64,000 nt of DNA from Pelosinus fermentans JBW45 (lineage in GTDB: Bacteria > Bacillota > Negativicutes > DSM-13327). Location of the stretch: contig NZ_CP010978.1 in assembly GCF_000271665.2 (NCBI RefSeq), forward strand, positions 3,068,501-3,132,500. Direction: 5' to 3'. Of this stretch, positions 54,926 to 62,981 are shown piece by piece. Positions within the stretch are counted from its first letter, which is position 1, and the number at the start of each line of letters is the position of its first letter. The notes under the pieces were generated by a model. The model had not been told where the DNA came from and ran no database searches. It worked only from the letters and a program-made list of their open reading frames with translations. A program made the position numbers and the translations under genes.

Positions 54926-55985
54926 GGATTATTTCCTCCTCTTTGCCCAAGGGAACATATACACGAATCGTAGTACCATGATCACATCCGGAAGTAATTT
55001 TAAGAGTACCGCCAATCAATTTCGCTCTTTCTCGCATACCATAAAGCCCTAATCCTGTTCCCATCACTTCTATTTTCTCTAGATTAAAACCCCGTCCCAA
55101 ATCTATAACTGCCAAATACAATAGTTGATCCTGTTCTTCAAAATGTATCTCTAATGTATCAATATTCGCATATTTAGCCGCATTTATCATAGCTTCTTGA
55201 CAAATACGATAAAGTGCTGTTTCTATCGATGCTCCATAACGACGCTCTTGTCCTACAACGGATAACCTTGTTACAATTCCATAGGTTCGCTCAAACTGTT
55301 TAATGAAAGAACGCAAGGCTGGTACAAATCCCCAATCATCAAGTGAGGAAGGTCTTAGATCTACAGAGATATGTCGGACTTCACTTAAAGCTTGAACCGC
55401 CATATCTCTCACTAATTGAAAATGACTTTTTAAGTCGTTTTCTAGTTCCATCTGTTCAATTATATTAAGCCCTACAATCATGCTATAAATGGTTTGCCCC
55501 ACTCCATCATGCAGCTCACGAGACACACGTTTACGTTCTCCTTCTTGCGCCTGAATCATATAATTCGCCATTTTTTTTTGAACATATTTTTGGTCTTGCT
55601 TATTGTATTCGGACATATCGCGAAGTACGACGATCAAAAAACCACCAGCATTCTGCGGCAAACGAGTTGTACTAGCTGATACCGAGAAAATATGTCCCTT
55701 TCTGTGCAATAAACGAATTTTAAAGGAAGACATACTTTCTAAGGTAGTAAAACAATTTATACAAACTGTAAAATCTGCACACCTTTCCATCCCATGACAA
55801 ATATCACATAAACTCATTTTATGAATCAGCTCTTCAGTACAATAGCCCGTCAGCATTTCGATTGACGGATTCGCATCAATAATAATACCCTTATCATCTA
55901 AAATGACAATTGCATCGCTTCCATACTGAAAAATGTCTTTAAATAATGGCTCCGAAGTTTTCTGCCTCACGCCAATAGCCTCCAT
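54915..55985 (-). CDS. nreB: Oxygen/nitrate sensor histidine kinase (NreB-like)
   Basis: A 356-residue cytoplasmic kinase with a PAS domain (about residues 15-135) and HisKA_3/HATPase domains (ELHDGVGQTIYSMIVGLN with phospho-His; GTGLGLYGMRERAK). Within the PAS domain four cysteines have the spacing CX2CX11CX2C (CDIC ... CINC, about residues 61-78), identical to the spacing of the oxygen-labile 4Fe-4S site described for Staphylococcus NreB. A fifth cysteine (in MERCADF) lies between the pairs. Other NarX-like kinases are membrane-bound, unlike this one. It is followed by nreC and preceded by a GAF protein, matching the NreABC order. Confidence 0.88.
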   Translation of the reverse strand: MEAIGVRQKTSEPLFKDIFQYGSDAIVILDDKGIIIDANPSIEMLTGYCTEELIHKMSLCDICHGMERCADFTVCINCFTTLESMSSFKIRLLHRKGHIFSVSASTTRLPQNAGGFLIVVLRDMSEYNKQDQKYVQKKMANYMIQAQEGERKRVSRELHDGVGQTIYSMIVGLNIIEQMELENDLKSHFQLVRDMAVQALSEVRHISVDLRPSSLDDWGFVPALRSFIKQFERTYGIVTRLSVVGQERRYGASIETALYRICQEAMINAAKYANIDTLEIHFEEQDQLLYLAVIDLGRGFNLEKIEVMGTGLGLYGMRERAKLIGGTLKITSGCDHGTTIRVYVPLGKEEEIIHDH

Positions 55986-56008
55986 TATAGTAAATGCATG
56001 CTTTTCTC

Positions 56009-56443
56009 TCAGATACCTATTATATTTTCCATTTCTTTAGCAACTTGTTTGACTAATCCAACTATCACTTCTTCTATTCTACATGGATTACGATAACCAA
56101 TTAATAACACACCTTTTACTCTTCCCGCTATCAAGACTGGAACTCCCAAAGCGGATCGCAGTTCTTCAGCATAAAGAATGGGATATTCTTGAGGGTCATC
56201 ATGTTGCCTATGCTCATAATTCTCTAATATCATTGGCCTACCTGCCATCAATACTTTTCCTGCAATTCCTTTACCAGAACGTAATACAATCCGCCTAAAC
56301 CGTTCATTTTTATTACCTACTGCATATTTCCAACGAATAACAGCTTCTCCTGGCTCTTGACAGGCAAAAGCCGAGAAGTCAGCATCAGTCCGTTGTCGTA
56401 ACTCCTCCAAATATTTATTAATTACTCCTGCTAGTGTATCCAT
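56009..56443 (-). CDS. nreA: GAF-domain nitrate receptor (NreA-like)
   Basis: A 144-residue single GAF domain. In staphylococci NreA binds nitrate and restrains NreB. Here the domain shows AVIRWKYAVGNKNERFRRIVL, a GKGIAGKVL turn, GRPMILENY, and ALGVPVLIAGRVKGVLLIGYR, the general pattern of the NreA subgroup. Position 24 bases ahead of the NreB-like kinase strongly supports the call. GGGAGAA lies seven bases before the ATG. Nitrate-binding residues were not individually verified. Confidence 0.8.
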   Translation of the reverse strand: MDTLAGVINKYLEELRQRTDADFSAFACQEPGEAVIRWKYAVGNKNERFRRIVLRSGKGIAGKVLMAGRPMILENYEHRQHDDPQEYPILYAEELRSALGVPVLIAGRVKGVLLIGYRNPCRIEEVIVGLVKQVAKEMENIIGI

Positions 56444-56526
56444 TAAGAAATTCTCCCGAAATATTAATTTTACTTACAATTTAGCACAGTTTCTATTTAA
56501 AAGCAAAGACAAAGAAGGTTATGAAA

Positions 56527-56562
56527 TAAGGGCAATCTAAAAAATAACTTTGATTGCCCTTA
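56527..56562 (-). terminator. Hairpin after narI
   Basis: TAAGGGCAATC (56527-56537) pairs with GATTGCCCTTA (56552-56562). On the minus strand it lies four bases past the narI stop codon and is followed by ATTTC, a weak T run. It probably separates narGHJI from nreABC, perhaps partially. Confidence 0.65.
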
Positions 56563-56566
56563 CAAC

Positions 56567-57268
56567 TCAATGAAATGATTTTACTTTTAAGTCCTTACTA
56601 AAATATTGAATATATGCTCTGTTGATATATTCAATAGGCATACTCCATACATGTACTAATCTTGTAAAAGGCCACATTGCAAATATTCCAAAACCCACTA
56701 CAACATGAAGTTTGAACACCAAAGGTACAGCAGCCATAAAGGAAGCAGCAGGCTGCAAAAATAATAAACCTCTAAACCAAGGACCAATGGTTTCCCGATA
56801 ATCAAAACTACCTGTGCTCAGTACATTTGTAATTGTACTTGCCAACCCTAACGAAACTTCAATCAGCACCAATATCACAACAATTAAATCAGCTGCACTA
56901 CTAACTGCAAATACACGATCATTGCCAAAGCGGCGCAGCGTAAGAATAAGAATACCTGCTAATGTGACCAGGCCAGCTGGTCCTCCACCATAAACAGCAG
57001 CCATATGATACATCTGTTCATTTACTCCAATGGATTCAAAAAAGGCCTTAGGGATCAACAGACCAGAAATGTGCCCTCCAACGACGGCTAAAATACCAGC
57101 GTGAAACAACATACTACCCCACCATAAACTACGTTTTTCTAATAATTCACTTGATTTAGCTGTCCACCCTAATTGATCCGTATTATAACGATAAATATGC
57201 CCAACAACAAAAATAGTTAACGCTATATAAGGATAGATCACCCATAGAAATTGTTCTGTGAATTTCAT
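56567..57268 (-). CDS. narI: Respiratory nitrate reductase gamma subunit
   Basis: A 233-residue membrane cytochrome b that takes electrons from the quinol pool to NarH. About five hydrophobic segments (starting FLWVIYPYIALTIFVVGHIY), with paired His in GHIYRYN, HAGILAVVGGH, and LHVVVGFGIFAMWPFTRLVHVW that match heme ligands of the family. The ATG at 57268 overlaps the narJ stop by four bases and has GGGGGAGAT upstream; a longer in-frame reading lies within narJ. Confidence 0.95.
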   Translation of the reverse strand: MKFTEQFLWVIYPYIALTIFVVGHIYRYNTDQLGWTAKSSELLEKRSLWWGSMLFHAGILAVVGGHISGLLIPKAFFESIGVNEQMYHMAAVYGGGPAGLVTLAGILILTLRRFGNDRVFAVSSAADLIVVILVLIEVSLGLASTITNVLSTGSFDYRETIGPWFRGLLFLQPAASFMAAVPLVFKLHVVVGFGIFAMWPFTRLVHVWSMPIEYINRAYIQYFSKDLKVKSFH

Positions 57269-57810
57269 GATAGATCTCCCCCTATATGGACAGATTCTAC
57301 ACATGCCACTGGTACTGTAGATTCGACGCAAACCTCAAGCAATGCAGCATAGGGACTATGTTTTCCCTTAAGTTGCTGCCATAATTTATCCATACCAGGA
57401 CCTACAATTTCTAGAACCTGCTTACATGATTCCTGATTAGCAATCGCTAAGAATTCAAGCAACAGGGGAAGGTAGTCAGGTAATTCCTCTGTATCTACCT
57501 CAAGTCCAGCTTGTAAGTAGATTGCTTTCAAGTCTGCCAGCACCTGACCACGCTTTCGATCATCCGGGCAGAGCAAGGAGGTAATATACAAATTACAGTG
57601 TTCGCTAAAATCAAAAGTGTCTACATATTCTGCTGCTAATTCTTCACAACTTCTATGGTCCAAATAATCCAGAAAAGTATCTACATTTTCTTTTTGAGGC
57701 AAATGTTCCAATTTATTTGCCAGTATACGTAATTGATTGATTTCTAGCCACCTGCTCTTAGGATATTGCAGCAATATGGAGAGGAATTGCAACATTTCTT
57801 TATCTATCAC
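57265..57810 (-). CDS. narJ: Nitrate reductase molybdenum cofactor assembly chaperone
   Basis: A 181-residue all-helical chaperone of the TorD/NarJ family, needed to insert Mo cofactor into NarG and to assemble NarGH before docking on NarI. It has LSILLQYPKSRWLEI, YVDTFDFSEHCNLYIT, and LPDYLPLLLEFLAI, the typical NarJ pattern. The start is GTG at 57810 with GGAGGTG six bases upstream, overlapping narH by 11 bases; the long frame upstream runs inside narH. It is not part of the final enzyme. Confidence 0.93.
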   Translation of the reverse strand: MIDKEMLQFLSILLQYPKSRWLEINQLRILANKLEHLPQKENVDTFLDYLDHRSCEELAAEYVDTFDFSEHCNLYITSLLCPDDRKRGQVLADLKAIYLQAGLEVDTEELPDYLPLLLEFLAIANQESCKQVLEIVGPGMDKLWQQLKGKHSPYAALLEVCVESTVPVACVESVHIGGDLS

Positions 57811-59281
57811 CCTCTTCACCTCCAGTGCTATAGAAAGAGTTACCCTGGGGCAGAGAATAACCACAACTACCTTGCTGTTTATATACATTCACATATTTTT
57901 CTTGATGTGATGTGGGAATAACAAAGCGATCCTCATATTTGGCAATGGCCAGCAGACGATACATACGCTCGGCAGCAGTTTCATCAAGACCAGCCGTCCT
58001 TAGCTTATCCACATCAACTGTTTTGTTCGTATTGATTGATCGCATATAGGTTCGCATCGCGAGCAGTTTACCTAAAGCAATTTTTACAGCTTCTATATTA
58101 CCAGCCGTCAAGATATTGGCCAAGTACTCGATGGGAATACGCATATCATCGAGTAATGGAAATAGATTTGGATTCACCCCTTGTTCTTTTGCCGCACTAA
58201 CAATGGGACTAAGAGGTGGTATATACCATACCATTGGCATGGTGCGAAATTCCGGATGCAGCGGCAGTGCCACCCCATACCGTACAGCTAAATCATAAAT
58301 GGGGGAACGCTTCGCATCTTCTAACCAATCTTCACATATGCCATCAAGGCGAGCCTTTGCAATCACTTCAGGATCAGCTGGGTCTAAGAATACACTAAGC
58401 TGAGCCTCATATAATTTCTGTTCATTGACAGTGGATGCCGCTTCTTTTACTCTATCTGCATCATACAATACAACGCCCATATACCGCACACGACCAGAAC
58501 AAGTTTCTGAACAAATAGTAGGCTGACCAGATTCCACCCGGGGAAAGCAAAAAATACATTTTTCTGCTTTATGGGTTTGCCAATTAAAATAAACTTTTTT
58601 ATACGGACAGCCCGTCATGCACAGACGCCAGCCTCGGCAAGCGTCCTGATCGACTAATACAATGCCATCTTCTTCCCGCTTATAAATAGCACCTGAGGGA
58701 CATGCTGCCACACAGCCAGGATTTAGGCAGTGTTCACAAATTCTTGGTAGATAGGCCATGAAGGTCTGTTCAAACTCAAATTTCACTTTTTCCTGCATCT
58801 TTACTATATTCGGATCCTTAATACCAGTTTGATGGGCACCTGCTAAATCATCTTCCCAGTTTGGCCCCCACTTTAACTCCATATTCTTACCAGTGATCAC
58901 TGATTTAGGACGGGCAACGGGCTGATAGCGTTTGGTGGGACTGTTCAGTAGTTTTTCATAATCATATGTCCAAGGTTCGTAGTAATCATCAAGAGTCGGC
59001 ATATCAGGGTTATGAAACAACTTAAATAATAATTTTGCCAAACGACTGCCGCCTTTTAGCCTGATTTTACCATCTTGTAATTCCCAACCACCTTTATATT
59101 TTTCTTGATTTTCCCATTCCACAGGATAACCAATGCCAGGTTTGGTTTCTACATTGTTAAACCACATATACTCCGCACCCTCACGATTGGTCCAAGTATT
59201 CTTACAGGTCACACTGCAAGTATGGCAGCCAATGCATTTATCCAAATTAATTACCATAGCCAATTGAGCTTTAATCTTCAA
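57800..59281 (-). CDS. narH: Respiratory nitrate reductase beta subunit
   Basis: A 493-residue iron-sulfur protein that relays electrons from NarI heme to NarG. It has four cysteine clusters: CIGCHTCSVTC, CEHCLNPGCVAACP, CRGWRLCMTGCPYKK (Trp replacing a Cys, as for the 3Fe-4S cluster of the family), and CIFCFPRV with CSETC. Length is normal. It overlaps narG by 11 bases and narJ by 11, so the four nar genes are translationally coupled. Confidence 0.97.
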   Translation of the reverse strand: MKIKAQLAMVINLDKCIGCHTCSVTCKNTWTNREGAEYMWFNNVETKPGIGYPVEWENQEKYKGGWELQDGKIRLKGGSRLAKLLFKLFHNPDMPTLDDYYEPWTYDYEKLLNSPTKRYQPVARPKSVITGKNMELKWGPNWEDDLAGAHQTGIKDPNIVKMQEKVKFEFEQTFMAYLPRICEHCLNPGCVAACPSGAIYKREEDGIVLVDQDACRGWRLCMTGCPYKKVYFNWQTHKAEKCIFCFPRVESGQPTICSETCSGRVRYMGVVLYDADRVKEAASTVNEQKLYEAQLSVFLDPADPEVIAKARLDGICEDWLEDAKRSPIYDLAVRYGVALPLHPEFRTMPMVWYIPPLSPIVSAAKEQGVNPNLFPLLDDMRIPIEYLANILTAGNIEAVKIALGKLLAMRTYMRSINTNKTVDVDKLRTAGLDETAAERMYRLLAIAKYEDRFVIPTSHQEKYVNVYKQQGSCGYSLPQGNSFYSTGGEEGDR

Positions 59282-62200
59282 GCCAAGCTACCTCCTTCAA
59301 CTTGCGAACTGCAACATAGATATCTCTTTGATTGCCAATTGGCCCGTAATAGTTAAACCCATAGCTAAGCTGGGCATATCCGCCAATACATTGGGTGGGC
59401 TTCACATGAACCCGTGTAGGACTATTGTGTGTACCGCCTCGCTGACCAGTGATGGATGAGCCTGGGACATTGATATGCTTATCTTGGGCGTGATACATAT
59501 AAAGAGTACCCCGAGGCATACGGTGACTTACTACTACTCTGGCAGCAACTACGCCATTACGGTTATATACTTCTACCCAGTCATTATCTTTAAGATCTGC
59601 CTGCAAGGCGTCCCGGTGATTCACCCACACATGAGGCCCACCGCGGAATAAGGTCAGCATATGCAGGTTATCTTGATAGGTACTGTGTATATTCCATTTG
59701 CCATGAGGGGTAAGATATCGCAACACAATCTCCTTACCTGCCGTTAGGGGGTTATGTTCTTTGCCAGCAAACAGCACCGGCGATAAAGTCGGTTTATATA
59801 CAGGCATGGCTTCACCAAACTCCAGCATGATTTCATGATCGATATAGAAATGCTGCCGTCCTGTCAATGTGCGAAAAGGCATCAAATGATCGATACTGGT
59901 AGTAAAGGGTGAATAGCGCTTATTTCCTTGATTGGAACCAGTAAACACAGGTGTGGGAATAACTTGCCTAGGCTGCACCGTAATGTCCTTAAAAGTAAAC
60001 TTTTCTCCCGCCCTGCCAGCGCTGATATCTTTAAGTTCCATACCCGTTTTCTTTTCTGCATCTTCCCAAGCTTTCCTGGCTAATTTGCCATTGGTAGCAC
60101 TTGACAATGTAAGGATTGCTTCTGCCACTTGGCGAGCAGTCTCGATGGCAGGACGACCGAAAGCCACACCTGGCACAGTAATCTGCCCATTACTCTTTTT
60201 TAGCTCTTCGTACTGTTCTTTAACAGGAAAAGCAATACCATGGGCACCCACTGGATTTTTTTCTAATAATGGACCAAGGGAAGTAAATTTATTATAAATT
60301 TCTTTATAATCCCGCTCCACCATTACCAGATTCGGCATCGTCTTTCCAGGCACCGCCTCTACTTCCCCTTTGCGCCAATCCAGCACCTTGCCAAAAGGCT
60401 GGGCAATCTCGCCTGGCGAATCATGCATAAGAGGCACTGCCACAATATCTTGTTGCACCTCAGGCAGATATTCTTTTGCTATAGTAGAAAAGGCCTTTGC
60501 TAAACTTTTGAAAATATCCCAATCTGATTTGGCTTCCCAAGGTGGATTAATAGCTGGATTGAAAGGATGAACAAAAGGATGCATATCCGTACTGCTTAAA
60601 TCTGTTTTTTCATACCAAGTAGCTGCAGGCAGTACAATATCAGAATAAAGCGCCGTGCCAGCCATGCGAAAATCTATAGTAACCAATAAATCCAGCTTAC
60701 CTTCTGGCGGTGCATTATTCCACGTAACTTCTTCTGGCCTTAGCTCTTCATTCGGTTCCGATAAGAGACCATGAGATGCTCCCAGTAAATATTTCAGAAA
60801 ATACTCATGCCCTTTACCAGAACTAGAAATCAAATTAGAACGCCAGACAAATAATCCACGAGGGTGATTCTTCCTGTTGTCAGGGTCTTCTACGGCAAAA
60901 GACATGGATTTGTCCTTGAGTTTTTCAACGACATGACTGATGACTTGCTCGGAAGTTTCAGCTCCTGCTTGACCGGCTTTAGTACTTAGCTGTAAAGGAT
61001 TTTCACTAAACTGAGGATAGGAAGGCATCCATCCGAGTCTGGCAGCTAACACATTATAGTCTGCGGGATGGCTATAGCGGCTTTTAGTGACTGTTGGTGA
61101 TTTTAGTCCATCCATGCTATGTGTTTCATACTGCCACTGGTTGGTGGCAAAATAAAAAAAGGAGGTCGCATTCTGCAGACGGGGAGGCATTGACCAGTCA
61201 CGAGCAAATGCTACTGTACCCCAGCCTTCGATAGGACGGCACTTCTCCTGTCCTACATAATGAGCCCAGCCACCGCCATTTACACCCTGGCAGCCAGTTA
61301 GGATTACCAAATTTAATATAGCCCGATAAATGGTGTCTCCATTAAACCAATGATTAATGCCTGCTCCCATGATAATCATGGACCGTCCCAACGTATCGGC
61401 AGCATTTTGGGCAAACTCCCTAGCTATCTGAATTACTAATTCCGTTTCCACATTCGTATGTTTCTTTTGCCAAGCCGGGGTATATGTTTGTTCATCATAA
61501 TAATCTATAGGATATTGCCCTGGCAGATTACGTTTCACTCCATATTGAGCTAACATCAGATCAAATACAGTTGTGACTCTTAGTAACTTACCGTTTTTCA
61601 TAATGAATTTAACGGGGATGCCTCGTTTAACAATTCCAGTACCACCTTCCGTAAATTCAGGAAGATCCACGCAAATTTGCTCATCTTCCAGGCCAAGGAA
61701 TGTCAGTAACGGAGAAAGAGCCTCACCCGATTCATTCTCCATTTTCAGATTCCATTGTCCCGTACTGTCCCAACGCTGGCCAATGGTCCCTTTAGGAATT
61801 GCCGGGCCTTCTTGTAATGCATCCCATAATACTGGTTTCCACTCGCCTTTATTTACTGCCAACCCAAGATCACTAGCCCGCACAAAACGCCCCGGGGTAT
61901 AAACAGTATCCTCTTTTTCAATGAGTACTAAAAATGGCATATCCGTAAACTGTTTTGCATAATCCAGGAAGTATTTTTCTTGTTTATCAACATAAAATTC
62001 TTTCAAAATTACATGGGTCATTGCCTGAGCTAAAGCAGCGTCTGACCCCGGATTAACTGGAAGCCAATTATCGGCAAATTTTACATTTTCCGCATAGTCG
62101 GGACTGACGGCTACGACCTTCGTACCTTTATAACGGACTTCCGTCATAAAATGGGCATCCGGTGTTCGAGTCATTGGTATATTGGAACCCCACATAATGA

Positions 62201-62960
62201 TATATCCCGCATTATACCAGTCGCTGCTTTCTGGTACATCCGTCTGCTCACCCCATATCTGTGGTGATGCAGGGGGCAAATCTGCATACCAGTCATAAAA
62301 GCTTAGCATAGGGGCACCTAAGAGTGATAAAAATCGTGATCCCGCTGCATAGCTGACCATGGACATGGCAGGTATAGGCGTAAAACCAGCAATGCGGTCA
62401 GGTCCGTAAGTGATAATGGTATATAGCAGCATAGCTGACATGATTTCATTAACCTCTTGCCACTCAGCCCTCACAAAGCCGCCTTTCCCCCGTACCTCTT
62501 TATATTGTTTTGCTTTGTCTTGATCTTCTACAATCGAGCCCCAAGCCTTTACTAAATGACCATTATTTTTTGTTAATGCCTCACGCCATAATGACAATAA
62601 TTGACTGCGAATATAGGGGTGCTTAATTCTAAGAGGACTATATACATACCAGGAGAAGCTAGCTCCCCTTGGACATCCTCTAGGCTCGAACTCTGGCATA
62701 TCCGGTCCTGTGGAAGGATAATCTGTCTGCTGGTTTTCTGAGGTAATAATACCGTCCTTAACAAATATCTTCCAGCTGCAGGACCCTGTACAGTTTACAC
62801 CATGGGTCGTGCGTACCACTTTGTCATAATTCCAACGCTTACGGTATATAGTTTCAGCGTTTCGATCATCTGCAACCACTTGACTCCATCCATTCTGTGC
62901 TGTTTCTTTGCTTTTAAAGAAATTCAGTTTTTTCCATAATGGTAATTCTTGCTTCTCCAT
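59271..62960 (-). CDS. narG: Respiratory nitrate reductase alpha subunit
   Basis: The 1229-residue catalytic subunit that reduces nitrate to nitrite at a molybdenum bis-MGD centre, facing the cytoplasm. The N-terminal FS0 motif is THGVNCTGSC (His plus Cys ligands), and the Mo region DLPPASPQIWGEQTDVPES carries the conserved Asp ligand segment, followed by TRTPDAHFMTEVRYKG. The C-terminal domain binds the dinucleotide. No Tat leader is needed for this orientation. ATG at 62960 lies 21 bases after the transporter gene stop. All these marks separate it from periplasmic NapA. Confidence 0.97.
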   Translation of the reverse strand: MEKQELPLWKKLNFFKSKETAQNGWSQVVADDRNAETIYRKRWNYDKVVRTTHGVNCTGSCSWKIFVKDGIITSENQQTDYPSTGPDMPEFEPRGCPRGASFSWYVYSPLRIKHPYIRSQLLSLWREALTKNNGHLVKAWGSIVEDQDKAKQYKEVRGKGGFVRAEWQEVNEIMSAMLLYTIITYGPDRIAGFTPIPAMSMVSYAAGSRFLSLLGAPMLSFYDWYADLPPASPQIWGEQTDVPESSDWYNAGYIIMWGSNIPMTRTPDAHFMTEVRYKGTKVVAVSPDYAENVKFADNWLPVNPGSDAALAQAMTHVILKEFYVDKQEKYFLDYAKQFTDMPFLVLIEKEDTVYTPGRFVRASDLGLAVNKGEWKPVLWDALQEGPAIPKGTIGQRWDSTGQWNLKMENESGEALSPLLTFLGLEDEQICVDLPEFTEGGTGIVKRGIPVKFIMKNGKLLRVTTVFDLMLAQYGVKRNLPGQYPIDYYDEQTYTPAWQKKHTNVETELVIQIAREFAQNAADTLGRSMIIMGAGINHWFNGDTIYRAILNLVILTGCQGVNGGGWAHYVGQEKCRPIEGWGTVAFARDWSMPPRLQNATSFFYFATNQWQYETHSMDGLKSPTVTKSRYSHPADYNVLAARLGWMPSYPQFSENPLQLSTKAGQAGAETSEQVISHVVEKLKDKSMSFAVEDPDNRKNHPRGLFVWRSNLISSSGKGHEYFLKYLLGASHGLLSEPNEELRPEEVTWNNAPPEGKLDLLVTIDFRMAGTALYSDIVLPAATWYEKTDLSSTDMHPFVHPFNPAINPPWEAKSDWDIFKSLAKAFSTIAKEYLPEVQQDIVAVPLMHDSPGEIAQPFGKVLDWRKGEVEAVPGKTMPNLVMVERDYKEIYNKFTSLGPLLEKNPVGAHGIAFPVKEQYEELKKSNGQITVPGVAFGRPAIETARQVAEAILTLSSATNGKLARKAWEDAEKKTGMELKDISAGRAGEKFTFKDITVQPRQVIPTPVFTGSNQGNKRYSPFTTSIDHLMPFRTLTGRQHFYIDHEIMLEFGEAMPVYKPTLSPVLFAGKEHNPLTAGKEIVLRYLTPHGKWNIHSTYQDNLHMLTLFRGGPHVWVNHRDALQADLKDNDWVEVYNRNGVVAARVVVSHRMPRGTLYMYHAQDKHINVPGSSITGQRGGTHNSPTRVHVKPTQCIGGYAQLSYGFNYYGPIGNQRDIYVAVRKLKEVAWLED

Positions 62961-62981
62961 TTATTCTCACCTCCATATTTC

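Noticed and set aside
59932-62764. Several open frames antisense or out of frame within narG
   Set aside because: They are shadows of a clearly conserved gene with no ribosome sites of their own.
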